Assembly: GCA_026119855.1 (NCBI GenBank)
Contig: JAOWBW010002213.1
Span: forward strand, 1 to 64,000
DNA length: 64,000 nt
Origin: Campanula takesimana
Taxonomy: Eukaryota; Streptophyta; Magnoliopsida; Asterales; Campanulaceae
Reading direction: 5' to 3'
Under the pieces are notes generated by a model. It was not told where the DNA came from and made no database searches. It saw only the letters and a list, made by a program, of their open reading frames with translations. Below, piece after piece: positions 21,712 to 32,909 of the stretch. The position numbers and the translations under genes were made by a program. The first letter of the stretch is position 1. The number at the start of each line of letters is the position of its first letter.

Positions 21712-23234
21712 TGTTGGGTTTCGTAGTAACATGCGCAGCGGAATAAAGCATTTAAATTTTTCATGAAACCCAAAGTCATAGATCCGTTCATATGATTATA
21801 TCAAATACATACAATATGAATACTAGAATACTAACCCTTGATTCCTTTGAATTTAGTCTTTGATCTTGGTGGAGAAATCGAAGCTTGATCACGAGCAAGT
21901 AAGAACACAAACTTCGAAGATGATAAGCTTCACCCTCTAGCGGTATCCACACCTTGAACGAATATCAAGGGCACTTGATCTTGGTTGCTAGACCAAAATT
22001 ATGAAACACACTTTCACAATTGTATTGACTAAATGAAATTATTATGTGTATGATATTCATGTTATTCAATCTAAGGATATCTTAGAACAAGAAATAAACC
22101 CTCTCAAACCCTTGGAGGCACTCACAAACATAAGACAATTACTAGGTCAGATTTGGGGTGTTTGAACATCTATTTATACTCACAAGTCCTTAACCCTTAA
22201 GGTCTTTGAGTCTAAATCCAGTCATAGTTTGAAACTTTCCAAATCAGTCTTCCAGCGGTTGCTAGGCCGCTCCTTTTAAAGTGCTCGGCCGAGTCCTTTA
22301 TTTTGCGCGGCCGTGCACTCAGATTTTAGCATTCGACAATTGCACGCTCGGCCGCTCCTTTTAAAGTACTCGGCCGAGCTGCTCGGCCGAGTCCTTTAAT
22401 CTGCGCGGCCGTGCAGCCCAAAATCTGCCAAATTCCAATTTTGTTCTTTTAGGATTCGTTCTGATCGTGTGTGACCCTCTAGGATTACACTATGTTGGTA
22501 ATGGGTTCAAACATGATCCCATAAGATATGATTAGGTTCTAGCAAACCGTCATACCTACCCAAATAGTATAACTAGATACGAGTTCGCATTCCATTTAGA
22601 ATATGTCATAATCCTTTTGTCCACGATGTCATTAAACACAAGTCATGGTCAACAAGTCAACTTGTCTTTGTTCAATACTTTCTCGATCCCGAATATGTTG
22701 ATAATCCAAATGACATTGATCCAATCAATTCATTTGAGTCCGGCCGAACATTTTCATCAACATCATTCCTACGAGAGGCCCAAGCTTGACATCTCTCCGA
22801 AGAGGGGCAAATCCATTTAGCTTATTATTCTTCCCTACATAAATCCGATTATGCCAATCATACCCTTTATAACTACCCGGTTAAAGGTAGCGTTTGAATA
22901 TGTCAAACATAATGTTCATCAAGTGGAAGACCATAATAACTTCATGTCTAAGGATTCAAATGACACAACTAATATGAGATATATGTATGACATTGACCAT
23001 GACATAAATATCATAGAGTGGGTCATGTCCAGTACTTAACAAGTACCCATAAATCTAACATGATCATCCCATGATCATTTAGCCTTTATACTAATACCTA
23101 ACAAGTAATAGGGACGGAGATTATTATAAGTAAACATGAACAACAATAATAATCAAAACATCTCTTTATTAATATGAAATAAGTGATAACAATTACAACG
23201 TTTATTAAACGTGCTTAGGGCACCAACACCAACA
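21712..23234 (-). mobile_element. Solo LTR (probably Ty1/copia)
   Basis: 1523 bp with TGTTGG...CCAACA ends and the exact 5-bp duplication GTTAC at 21707-21711 and 23235-23239. On the minus strand it starts TGTTGGTGTTGGTGCCC. A CGGCCG-rich cluster (22252-22419) lies upstream of a TATA box (GAGTATAAATAG, plus 22170-22180). There is no PBS, purine tract or coding region, so a solo LTR. Superfamily is uncertain. Confidence 0.85.
22252..22419 (-). promoter_or_regulatory. CGGCCG motif cluster in solo LTR
   Basis: Repeated CTCGGCCGAG-type motifs (four or more) and two GCGCGGCCGTGC copies are spaced by 'tccttt' blocks, about 75 bp upstream of the minus-strand TATA box. GCGCGGCCGTGC also occurs in the LTR at 46243-49988. 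Confidence 0.5.
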
Positions 23235-23959
23235 GTTACGGTCAGACCAAGAGTGAAACACATGCGTGTACTCACGAACAAATTTATTACCCTGATGACA
23301 GTCCAAAAATTTACGATATATTTGTTGTTCAACATTAGCCGGTAAAAATCGTTGTCTTAGGGCTTGTTTCATCATAGGCCATTCAGTAATCATGGGTCTA
23401 TTGTTACGAATATTTTGAAGGCGTAACTGCCTCCACCAAGCAGATGCACCACCCCTAAATTTATAAGCAACATAGGGAACTTGTCGTTCGGCAGGAATAT
23501 TCAGCAAAGCAAAATATTTTTCTACCTCCTCAAGCCAATCAGTAAATTCAACCATATCTAATTCACCCGAAAAAATGGCAAATCAGCTTTAATTTTGGGA
23601 TTGTGTTCATAATTTAAATTACCTCCTCTGCCCAAGTTATGCTGATTTCTACCGGCTGGTTGACCACGACGGTTGGGAACCCCATGATCGACACGTTCAT
23701 CCCGGTGTTCTGCTCTCTGCCCAAGATTTCCAATACCTTCCTGCAAAGCCCGCAAAGCATATGTCAACAACCGATCTCGTTCAGCCCGTGCTGCTTCGTG
23801 CTGTTCTTCGCGCGCGGTCTGTTCTGCTTCGCGTTGCTCTTCGAGTTCAACCCGATCGGCCTCTCGTTGCTCCAAAGCATGACTGAACCGGTCGAATGCC
23901 GCAGTCAATTCCCCAAGACTCGTCTGATTTGCGTTGTTGACTCCTTGATCGTTGGTCAT
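23235..23959 (-). pseudogene. Gag fragment of the split gypsy-like element, N-terminal half
   Basis: The minus start codon is at 23957-23959 (MTNDQGVNNANQ), 24 bp after the PBS. An acidic coiled-coil-like region rich in E, R and A follows, then the Gag core (WLEEVEKYF, AAWW-like SAWWRQ, LRQRFLPANVEQQ, YTHVFHSWSDRN). The frame shifts at a homopolymer (plus 23570-23575, six bases where seven keep the frame) just before the core. It is cut at SDRN by the solo LTR 21712-23234. Confidence 0.8.
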
Positions 23960-23982
23960 CTTCCTCCTTGGATCGTCCTTTT

Positions 23983-23992
23983 TCTGATACCA
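23983..23992 (-). other. Primer-binding site of the gag-protease element
   Basis: Minus-strand TGGTATCAGA lies five bases after the LTR end. This sets the orientation of the element. Confidence 0.8.
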
Positions 23993-23997
23993 ATTGA

Positions 23998-24479
23998 TGT
24001 AATAGGTTGCAGCGGAATTAAAATAAAATAGTAACCGGATAACAATTAATCGAATCAACGAATTAATTGACCCAATTCGAATCCACGAATTAGGGTTTGG
24101 CAAGAACAACACCAAGATGATGAGATTCTTGTTAAAACGAAGGAATCCACCTTCAAACAAACCTACAATGGTTTCTAGGGTTTAGCCCCACAAAGTTTGC
24201 ACTTGAATAATAAAATCAATCAATAATGTTTACAAACCCTAAAACAGGTTTTATACTCCTAAAAACGAAATTAACAAAAATACCAAAAATACCCTAAATT
24301 GTTTTATTAAACGTAAAACTGGATAAAAACTGCCCGGCAGAGTAGGCGGGAGCTTGGCTATGACCAGGCGGGCGCTCGAACATGGCAGAAAGATTACTCG
24401 AATTCCAGGCGGGCGCCCGTCTCACCCAGGCGGGCGCTTGGTCCTTGACTCGGCTGGCTGGCTTCTTCGTGCTGCATCA
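23998..24479 (-). repeat. 5' LTR of the gag-protease element
   Basis: 482 bp, nearly identical to 10512-10999. It has three exact octamers (24368, 24409, 24430) and a TATAAAA box on the minus strand at about 24248-24254. Confidence 0.85.
24368..24437 (-). promoter_or_regulatory. CG-rich octamer cluster in LTR
   Basis: Three exact GCGGGCGC copies on the plus strand and one variant (gcgggagc near 24346) lie about 115 bp upstream of the minus-strand TATA box. Confidence 0.5.
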
Positions 24480-26179
24480 GTTAACCATTCAGCAGCCCTT
24501 AAAATTGATGTGTAATCAATTTCGGGCGCCATTGCCAAGTGTGAGTGTCAAGGTTGAAAAGTTGTGTTCTTCAAGATTCAGGGTATGTCCAAGTTTGACT
24601 TCCCAGCAATCCGTGGGCCCAATTGTTAGTTCTAATGTAGCACAATATGTGCATGATCAAGTGAATTACACCATGATTATTTTGGAAGGTGAGAAGGAGA
24701 CTAAGGCTCCGTTTGTTTCGCGGAAAATAACTTCCGGAAAACGATTTCTTGGAAAATGTTTTCCGGAAAACGATTTCTTGGAAAATGTTTTCCGGAAAAT
24801 GTAATTTCCACCGTTTGGTGAATTTTAAGAAAATGCTTTCCGGAAAACTTTTTTAGATACATTAATTTTGATCACCTAGAGTATATATTAAAAAGAAATA
24901 ATCAATAAATTAGTCATTATCTCCAATTTCAATTATAAAGTAAAATAGAAATGTAGTTTTGTAATTATAATGGACTAAAGTTAATAATTTAACATATTGC
25001 AAAATATTCATAAAAATAAAATATTTTTAGACATTTTTTAATTAACTGGGTATATTTAAAAAATAATTTTCGTAAAACAAAAATTGGAGTTAAAACAACA
25101 ATTGAAGTGTTAGCATTTTCCGGAAAACGTTTCCTTAGGTGGAGGTAAGGAAAACGTTTTCCTTAGGAATGGAGGAAAACCACTTCCTTGGAAAACATTT
25201 TCCCCATTTTTCGGTGTTTAACAAACACCGGAAAATAGGGAAAATGTTTTCCGGAAGTTGTTTTCCGCCAAACAAACGGAGCCTAACAATTCCCATCAAA
25301 AAAGGTTAATTGGTGGGAACATTTCCCCTTGCGTAGTGGGCCAAACATCTCATGTACCTGATGAGAATTTTATTATGGAGATTTGGCAAATGAATCTATA
25401 ATCGTTCATGAAGATAATTCGCATGTAACAACCGTGACTGTTGCAACAGTATGGTTGGAAGATTCAGATATTGTTGAAGTAAAAATGTGGATAATAAAAT
25501 TTTAGTGGTTTTTGCGGTATTTGGATTGGAGTGCAATGGAGTGTTTTAGTCATTCAAAATGAGTATGTTGTCTCACCATTTGTCCCTATGAATGCGCCCG
25601 ACTTGGATAGAAAAGCAAAAATATAATTAATATGATTTAGGGAAAAGTTAGGCAAGCTCAAGCTTCATCAAGCTTCATCAGCTCCTAACTTACGTCCCCC
25701 GAATCTCGTCATCTCAACCCTAAATTTCTAATAATTCTTACCGGACCAACCTTTTTGTCGCTATCCGTTTCGGGAAAAGTGTCCTGATGACCAGGAACGC
25801 TATCACTCGGATGCATCAATGTCCGCGTATGCAGAAGCTTGCCACAGAGGAACGGTAGAATGTGTGAATGTATCTCAAGGGGAACCAATAGCATGTGGTC
25901 GCAATCTTGATGTATATTACAATGAAGATGATGATTTTATCCCCATGATATTAAAGACATGGCAAGAGTACGGTCAAGTCTAAAGGCCGAGGTTCTAAAA
26001 TATATTGGGGAGGCTCTAAAAGACACCGAGGATAATTTTATCTTTGTCTTTCTTTTGTTTTATTTCTTTTTGTTTGCTTTTTATTGTTCCGTGATGGTTT
26101 TAGTCTAGTCCCCCATCACATTTGATTTTTATTTTAATAAAATTTAGGGGGCTTTAGCACTTTTCAATTAAAAAAATTA
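24480..26179. other. Unidentified sequence, possibly decayed retroelement
   Basis: Apart from the MITE at 24705-25283 I recognise nothing. Fragments such as 'gtgagtgtcaaggttgaaaag' and 'aattttattatggagatttgg' look like decayed coding DNA, but no frame is long. 26100-26160 is a T-rich stretch resembling a 3' untranslated region. Confidence 0.4.
24705..25283. mobile_element. Tourist/Harbinger-like MITE
   Basis: 579 bp with long inverted ends beginning GGCTCCGTTTGTTT. The 3-bp duplication TAA (24702-24704 and 25284-25286) is typical of PIF/Harbinger. The interior is rich in ttttccggaaaa repeats near both ends. Non-coding. Confidence 0.85.
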
Positions 26180-26460
26180 TATCCATCCGTCTCTGAGTAA
26201 GTGTCCACCCTTCCATTTGCACGGGGTTTAAGAAATTGTAGAAGTGATGTAAGCGTTGTGAGTATGAAAAATGAGTTAGGAGAGAGAAGGTGGGGTAGGG
26301 AATAGTAAATTGGTTGGTGTTGTGAGTATAAATGTAAAATTAGAGAGAGAATGAGCAGGAGTAATAGTGCAGATTCTTTGCCATTTTAAGAATGAGACAT
26401 TTACTATGGGACAAAATAAAAAGGAAAAGTGGACACTTACTCTGAGACAGATGGAGTATA
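26180..26460. mobile_element. MITE of the TACTCCCTCC type
   Basis: Inverted ends (ccatccgtctctgagtaagt, and acttactctgagacagatgg). Non-coding. Confidence 0.7.
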
Positions 26461-26650
26461 TTTTACTAGTAGATTAGTCACATTTCATAGTAATTACTTC
26501 CATTGTATTGTTTCAGAGTCTTACTTTAGTTGTGCACGCTTATTCAGAAAATAATTAGAAATTGAAAAAACATTGCAAGTGTGTTGAAAATATAATTGTC
26601 CAAAATACTATTCATAGTACAAATGGGCAAATGTAAAGTAGTAACTGCTG

Positions 26651-26681
<31 letters not shown>

Positions 26682-27242
26682 ATAGAATCATTAGAAAGAC
26701 AAAGTTGTTCAAATCACTATTCATTATTTTCCATCATTTGTCATTTTGGGAAAGAGACTCTTACTCGATGACATATCAGAATAGAAAGTAAGACTCTTTC
26801 TTTAGAATGGAAAGAGTACATTTTATATTACATGTGTTAGATTTTATCTGAAAGATTAAAAGTTAAGTTACATCTTTTATTATAGTAATATTTTATAGTA
26901 ACATAAATTTAACTTAACATTTTATAAAAGTTAAGTTACATCTTTTATTATAGTAATATTTTATAGCAATCTGGTTAAGTGAAGGAGTCATACAGCAAAA
27001 AGACACCATAATATCCCTTTACACATTTAATTTGTTCAAACATATCATCATATAAACACCAAAAATGAATATGACATGAATCCTCTCTTATCATGTCATA
27101 ATAATAATACTCACTCCGTCCCAAAAATGAATGTTCAAATTTACTCTTAGCTGAGAGCAAATTTGAACATCTTTTGATTCAGGTAAAATCAGTCGACTTC
27201 CCATTTTCTAGACTTGACAATCCCTGCTCCTTGATACTTAGG
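26461..27242. other. AT-rich intergenic DNA
   Basis: It contains a T tract of about 28 bases near 26651-26678 and the 41-bp duplication noted below. At 27113-27165 is a half MITE end pair (ctccgtcccaaaaatgaatg). No gene seen. Confidence 0.5.
26858..26966 (+). repeat. Direct duplication of 41 bp
   Basis: The stretch beginning aaaagttaagttacatctt occurs at 26858-26898 and again at 26926-26966, apparently identical, separated by 27 bp. Confidence 0.85.
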
Positions 27243-27513
27243 TGGTGTTTGATGTATTAAGCACTTGATGCTTGATGCTTAATAGATTGTAAGGTATAAT
27301 TTGGAGGTAAGGAGCCTTGATAACATTGAGCTCTACATATTGAAAGTTCCATGAGCCTCTTATTGATTAAGAAATGATTTTGATTCTCAATCATTATGAA
27401 CCTCACGTAACCTCCAACATCTATACCTCAATGTCATCAAAGGCACCCTACCTCCAAAATATACCTTACAATCTATTAAGCATCAAGCATCAAGTGCTTA
27501 ATTCATCAAACAC
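27243..27513. mobile_element. MITE with long inverted ends
   Basis: About 60-bp inverted repeats: gtgtttgatgtattaagcac at the left and gtgcttaattcatcaaacac at the right. Non-coding. No clear target duplication was identified, so the superfamily is open. Confidence 0.75.
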
Positions 27514-28201
27514 AAAGTCATCATGTTCGTAACAGCTAAACAAAAATAATCCACAGGGTAAGTTGTACTGATTAACATGTATCAGGAATTGATCGACTTC
27601 TGTTGCTCCCAATTCTTTATACCTTCATTCTAACATTACTTCCAAACTATACTCGTCTACCATTAATCAAAATCTAGCAATCACGACAATATATCAAAAA
27701 AAATATAACAAGCGCAAATACTCCCTCCGTCCCATTTGACTTTAAGTGATCAATTTGACTACATATTATAACACTTGCTAAAGTGTACTCACATGCAATC
27801 TGCCGAAACAACCAAACAGGATTTTCTCTACTTTTATCAGTGATTAGAGCTATTTCAGTCTCAAAACGTGCTCCTTATGGAATTTAAGCTTTCTAGTTCA
27901 AACTAATACCCATATCAGATATTTTATCTATGGGAACACTCATCACTTTAACAAGGTTTTTAGTTACTCGAGACTTTCTGAAGCGATTCAATCCATATGT
28001 GTCTTGTAGAACCTTCTTTCCTATAAGAACTTCCACGGTATTCATTCTCTCTACATTCATGCTAAATAATACTTTCTCTGTATTGTGTTAGAGTTATCGC
28101 CTTAACAAGACCAGGAAAAGGAAATCGATGTTGTCTTAACTGACGTGAAAACCAACATAAATCTTTGTATATATTATCCCTATGAACATGAATCATACAA
28201 A
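27514..28201. other. Intergenic, no gene seen
   Basis: Contains one isolated MITE left end (tactccctccgtcccattt at about 27720) without a matching right end. Nothing else recognised. Confidence 0.5.
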
Positions 28202-28385
28202 TACTCCCTCCGTCCCAAAATGGTCTTCTCGTTTTCCATTTTTCATTGTCATAAAAAGTTCTTATTTATACAGTTTAGGCTTAAATGTTCATAAACACAA
28301 CATGGCTGGCTAGTGAAGCAAGTGTTTATATCCTTAAAAAGTTTGAATAGTCAAATGTGAAGATCATTTTGGGACGGAGGGAGTA
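28202..28385. mobile_element. MITE of the TACTCCCTCC type
   Basis: Ends TACTCCCTCCGTCCCAAAAT and the inverted ATTTTGGGACGGAGGGAGTA. 184 bp, non-coding. Confidence 0.85.
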
Positions 28386-29091
28386 TTTGCCTAAACTAAC
28401 AGAAGTTCTGTTCAGAAAAAAAGTAAAACCCAGTAGAAAGATTAAGCAGTCTTGTTGTAATCCAGGCAACAAAATAAGAATAAACAGATATATTTCCAAG
28501 GATTCCAGGGATTGCTGAAATGTCTAGATATCCATGACATTAGCACATCCACGAATATAGCTTCTGACGACGAGTGAACTTCAAAGTTATTTTTCCAATT
28601 ATCTGACATTATTTCCATTATAATTTTGCAACAAACAATAATAAATACACAAATATCCATCATTGTTCAAGCTTTTCTGTTGTCAGACGAATAAGAATAG
28701 GAAAAAACATGAAATCATAGACTATTCAGATAAAAAAAATAATAAAAATAAAAATAATACTAAAAAAAATTAAGCTTATAGACTATATAGCACCAAATGC
28801 AAGATCATCAATTAATCGATCATCAATTTCATTTATTCATAGCTTTGTCAAAATTTAAGCACGACATTTCCCATGCCTCCAACAATGTGCCAATGTAAAA
28901 ATAATATGGTCTACAACAACAAAATCAAATCCCATAATCCTCAACCAAATGGTATCTCAATCATCTCTCTTGGTTGCAATTAAGTATTCAATGGTGTAAT
29001 CATCCAATTTGTGTAATTTATGAAGCCAAAAATTGTATCATCCCAATAATTAATCTATCAAAATATCTATGTCAAACCTATATTACCTCAT
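28386..29091. other. Downstream flank of CcmE
   Basis: AT-rich, no coding sequence seen. On the minus strand this is the 3' untranslated region and 3' flank of the CcmE gene. The exact poly-A site cannot be set by eye. Confidence 0.5.
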
Positions 29092-29901
29092 CTACGAGCT
29101 GCTAACAGTCTCGTCCCGAGCAGCATTGGCCTCCATTGCCGCCTCCTCAGCGAGCTTCTTCTTGTTCTTCTCAATAGCTGAAGCCACCTCTTGAGGCATA
29201 TACTTCTCATCATGCTTAGCCAAAACTTCGGTAGCAGAAAAATAACACTCTCCACCCCTCGCCTTTACCGAAACACTCTTTTCAGACCCCTGCTTCTTGA
29301 TCTCCTCCGTAATCGGCTTCACAAACCCCTCCACAACAACTGAATGGCCTTCCCGAAACAAATCCGGCAAAGATCCCTGATACCGAACCAAAATATCGGT
29401 AATCAGATCGGTAATTACGAATTCCATTTCGGGGGAGGAAGCCGGCTGAGCGACGCTGCCTTCGAGGACCAATCCACCGAGCCGGAATTTAGTTTTGGAG
29501 GGGTTTTCGGTGTGTTGAGCTAGGGCTTGGGTTGGGGTGACGTAGAAGACTAATTGATCTTGGAATTGGTTGAGGACGATGACTATAAAGCCGGCGATGC
29601 AACTGAAGGTTAGGGCGTAGGTCCAGAGGCGGCGGTTCTGGAGTTGGCGGGCGCGGGCGCCGATGTCGACTTTGGTGGGTCGGGTTGGTTGGCGGCGGGC
29701 GGTGGAGAGGAATCGGGTTGAGATTAGATGGAAGGTGGAGGAGGAGGATGAGGGTTGGGGGTTGAGGAGAGAGATTAGGGGGGAGGGATTGGCGGGGATG
29801 GTGAAGATGGTTCGGGGGAGATGGTGGTGGTGGTAGAGGGTGGTTGCGGCGGCGTTGTTTAGGAGACGAGATGCGATTCGAGAGGTGAGCCTCGAGGCCA
29901 T
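29092..29901 (-). CDS. CCME: Cytochrome c maturation protein CcmE, mitochondrial haem chaperone
   Basis: 269 codons, one exon. CcmE takes haem from the inner-membrane Ccm machinery, binds it covalently through a histidine and passes it to apocytochrome c in the intermembrane space. Residues 1-70 are rich in R, S and L with few acids, a mitochondrial targeting peptide. One membrane segment is at about 93-112 (WTYALTFSCIAGFIVIVL). The OB-fold domain is at about 115-225 with RLGGLVLEGSV, EMEFVITDLITDILVRYQG and FREGHSVVVEG. The haem-ligating motif HDEKY (His230, Tyr234) is present. The C-terminal tail is charged and coiled. Length fits plant CcmE. No breaks are seen. A Helitron ends 178 bp upstream of the start codon. 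Confidence 0.96.
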   Translation of the reverse strand: MASRLTSRIASRLLNNAAATTLYHHHHLPRTIFTIPANPSPLISLLNPQPSSSSSTFHLISTRFLSTARRQPTRPTKVDIGARARQLQNRRLWTYALTFSCIAGFIVIVLNQFQDQLVFYVTPTQALAQHTENPSKTKFRLGGLVLEGSVAQPASSPEMEFVITDLITDILVRYQGSLPDLFREGHSVVVEGFVKPITEEIKKQGSEKSVSVKARGGECYFSATEVLAKHDEKYMPQEVASAIEKNKKKLAEEAAMEANAARDETVSSS

Positions 29902-30391
29902 TGATTTGTGTGTGGGGAAGAGAATGTCTATGGAGAGGGGGGAAAAAAAAGAGTTTTGGGGGTTTTAGAATTGGAAGAGATCTTGGGAGGAGGAAGAAAG
30001 AGTGCGTGTGCAGCGTGCTATCTGACGAATGGGCTTTTGGCGGCTTAGCGAACAAATGTAAAACTTTTTAACGGAGAACTAGTATAACACCCGTGCGTTA
30101 AACGCAAGGAAAATTAATTTTCACAAATAACAGGAACTAAATCATAATAGTTACTATAACTATAAAGGTTAATTCTGAACTTTTTTTTTTGAATAAAAGA
30201 TATTCAGAAAAATTATATACTTAAAGTAATAATAAAAATTACAAATGTTGGAAACTTTTCTTGTACACAATATTTGTGGCTTCATCAACAATATTTCTCT
30301 CTTCGTCGCATATTAAATTTTTCAACCCAACATGATTAGTTACCATAGTCCATAGATAAAGCAACATAGAATTGATCATTGACTAAAAACA

Positions 30392-30645
30392 TACTCCCTC
30401 TGTCCAGAATGATAGTCCCCCTATTTTCATGGATTTTACGAAGAAACTTTGAATAATAATTAAGGCTACTTTTAATTATTCTAATGATATTTTTGAAATT
30501 GTTCTTGATACACCATTATAAATACTGTTAATATCAATTTTTAGATTCACATTAACATAATTATAAGTAGCATTTATAATTGCTCAAAGTTCCCTCGTAG
30601 TAACAATGAAAAAAAGTGGACTATCTTTCTGAAATGGAGGGAGTA
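30392..30645. mobile_element. MITE of the TACTCCCTCC type
   Basis: Ends TACTCCCTCTGTCCAGAA and, inverted, TTTCTGAAATGGAGGGAGTA. Inside the Helitron 30079-32234. Confidence 0.75.
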
Positions 30646-30862
30646 TTATTTTATTCAAATTTTGAATTTTAAAATGAGACGAAAGGATATAAATTACAAC
30701 AAACAATAACGAAAGAAAAATAAAAAAAGAATATCTTAAAACAACGTGAACTTTTAACATGAAATTAAAAGTATAATCTTACCCAAGAGGGGCTGACATA
30801 AGCATATTGACATGGGTGCTAATGCATCCATGTCATTTTCATAGTACGAAATTGCACTTATC

Positions 30863-31150
30863 TACTCCCTCCGTTTCATGTTATTTGAGATTAAAAATTT
30901 TGGCACACAAATTAAGAAAAAGTATGAGAGAAAAATAGTGGGAGGAGGTGTTTGTGAGTATGAAAAATTAAATAGGAAAGAGAATGAGGGTGAAGAATAG
31001 TAAGTTGATTGATGTTATGAGTGTAAAAGTAAAGTAAGAGAGAATGAGTGGAAGAATAGTAACGATTCTTTACCATTTTGGACAATTTCAAATTACGTGG
31101 AATAGACGGAAAAGGAAATAAGACTTAAGTAACATGAAATGAAATGAAAC
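30863..31150. mobile_element. MITE of the TACTCCCTCC type, degraded right end
   Basis: Left end ctactccctccgtttcatgt. The right end retains 'aagtaacatgaaat', complementary to the left interior, but lacks the ggagggagta tail. Limits are approximate. Confidence 0.55.
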
Positions 31151-32263
31151 CAAGGAATTATTTGTCTAATAGGCAATGCACATACCATACAAAAATTAGA
31201 GGCTGCACATTGACTTCACAATGCCAAATTGAGCAGTTTTTTCCCTACTTTTTAAATGAGTATTTCCCCCTTTTCCCTCTCACAATTTTCAATGTATAAA
31301 ACGTGCGAGGGACAACATTATCAGGAGGCAGTGTATGCCCTCTCTTTTTTTTTTGGTATAATACTACGTACTGTAAATACGGACCACAAATGAAATGTAC
31401 TACATAAGCTAAAATAAATGCTTTTCATACTTGAGCTCCGTGACCAATAAAATAAGAGTTGTACATCACAATCTCATTAATAATAGCCGCCCGCACTGTT
31501 TCACTTCCCTAAAACATCATCTCTCGATCTTCTCTCTCCTTCACAACTCCCCGGAACACCGGTCACCGCTTCAACCCGTCACGGCTCCACCTGTCTTGGT
31601 AAAGACAAGTTGGTCAGTTGGTTCAGTCATTGTCAAGGGCGTTCGATGAACGGGGTTTCAAGTATTCTTTTTGATGTCCAGGTGGTTAAAGGATAAATAA
31701 ATAGAGTTTTTATAGGAAAGTAAAGAAATTGGGCAGCAATGATATCACTCTTGCGGAGATAACGAACACGTAAGGTTTGATCAAGAACAAAACATCAGTT
31801 TGACTACTTACAATAAGTGGCTGCAATTTTAATAAAATAAAAGTCTTTAGCTGCTCCTTTCTAAGCTTGAAAATGGTTAGATGGACTGCACCAAGTTGCT
31901 GCCGCTCTTAATTTTCCGAGCGCATAACGAACGCACCAAGCTGCCATAGAAGGACCGCTTCTCAAATTCAGACTCACAATAGCAAGCTCGTATTGCTGCT
32001 CCGTTGGACTGCTTCTCAAAACTGACCGCAGACTAAGATATGGGAGACCAACAGTCTGATGTAGCAGGAGTGGAGGGAAGAGACAGATACTGTTCATGAA
32101 CCGAGTGGGAAATGGTGGGCTTATAAAGAGGAAGAAAAGACTTTTCAGTTTTGTGATGTTCCAGAAGCTGCCAAGTTTAAGCGGGAAAATAGAGTGCTAT
32201 GCACTTCTGTTTTTATATATTAATAATAGATAGATTGACAAATTAGTTTTTTCAAAAATAAAA

Positions 32264-32534
32264 TACTCCCTCCGTCCCGCCGGAAACTTCAAAAAAAAAT
32301 TATGGCACAAGAATTAAGGGAAAAAGTGAAAAAGGTGATGTGTTGTGAGTGTTGATAGTTGAGTGGGAGAGAGAAAGTGGGGTAGAGAATAGTTAGTGGG
32401 TTAGTGGATGTGAGTATGAGAAGTGGGACCCACAAATTAAAAAGTATTAAAAACTTTCCATTTATGGAATGTGCAATTTCTATGGGACGCCCATTTTGGT
32501 AAGTTTTGCAATTTTCGGTGGGACGGAGGGAGTA
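32264..32534. mobile_element. MITE of the TACTCCCTCC type
   Basis: Ends TACTCCCTCCGTCCCGCCGG and the inverted GGTGGGACGGAGGGAGTA. An inverted relative of it lies at 34192-34462. Confidence 0.85.
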
Positions 32535-32536
32535 AT

Positions 32537-32909
32537 TGTTATAAAGCTGGAGAACTAAGAGCAGAATTTCAATAGAAAATATTTTATTTCAGATATATTA
32601 TAGAGAGAGCATACAATAGAGAGAAAGATAGAAGTTAGAAACTTCCAAGGTCTATTGAAATGAAAACTAGGGTCTACTATTTATAGGTGTAAATTGGCTT
32701 CTTCTGTAAACTTTCATAAATATAAACATTATCATTTAGTAAGGCTTCCCTTGTAAGCTTAACTGAAGATATTTACAACGCTTCATTTATAATCTTATCT
32801 AAAGATATTTACAAAGTTTCCCTAGTAAGTTTCGTGAAAGCTTATCTTACAAAGTTTCTCTTGTAAGCTTCTGGTCCAAAGGACATCCACGCACTAATAT
32901 TTTATAACA
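32537..32909 (-). repeat. 3' LTR of the decayed copia element
   Basis: 373 bp, similar throughout to 41072-41444 but with visible differences, which indicates an older insertion than the other full-length elements here. Confidence 0.85.

Larger units (their letters stand above)
10512..24479 (-). mobile_element. Gag-protease-only LTR element (gypsy-like), split by two later LTR insertions
   Basis: LTRs of 488 and 482 bp lie at 10512-10999 (3') and 23998-24479 (5'). A minus-strand PBS (TGGTATCAGA) follows the 5' LTR and a purine tract (AAAGAAGGGGTGAA) precedes the 3' LTR. The interior, in minus order, is Gag (23959 down), a zinc knuckle and an aspartic protease (to about 11013). RT, RNase H and integrase are absent, so it is non-autonomous. 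It is interrupted by 11791-21397 and 21712-23234; with these removed it is about 2.8 kb. Flanks aatga and gttaa do not match, so the outer target duplication is not confirmed. Confidence 0.85.
30079..32234 (-). mobile_element. Non-autonomous Helitron upstream of CcmE
   Basis: On the minus strand it starts TCTATCTATTATTAATATAT (at 32234) and ends in CTAG (30082-30079). The CTAG end is preceded by a CG hairpin (gcgtttaacgcacggg region). Flanks are A and T in the transposon orientation, as expected. The start and end resemble those of the Helitron at 2013-8432. It carries two MITEs; 31280-32100 may hold captured gene pieces, but I could not identify them. No Rep/helicase. Confidence 0.75.

Noticed and set aside
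24382..24804. 140-codon plus frame at 24382-24804
   Set aside because: It runs from the LTR of the outer gypsy element, against its orientation, into a MITE; a chance frame.
29489..30055. 188-codon minus-strand frame overlapping CcmE
   Set aside because: Low-complexity P, H and S-rich shadow of the CcmE targeting-peptide region in another frame.
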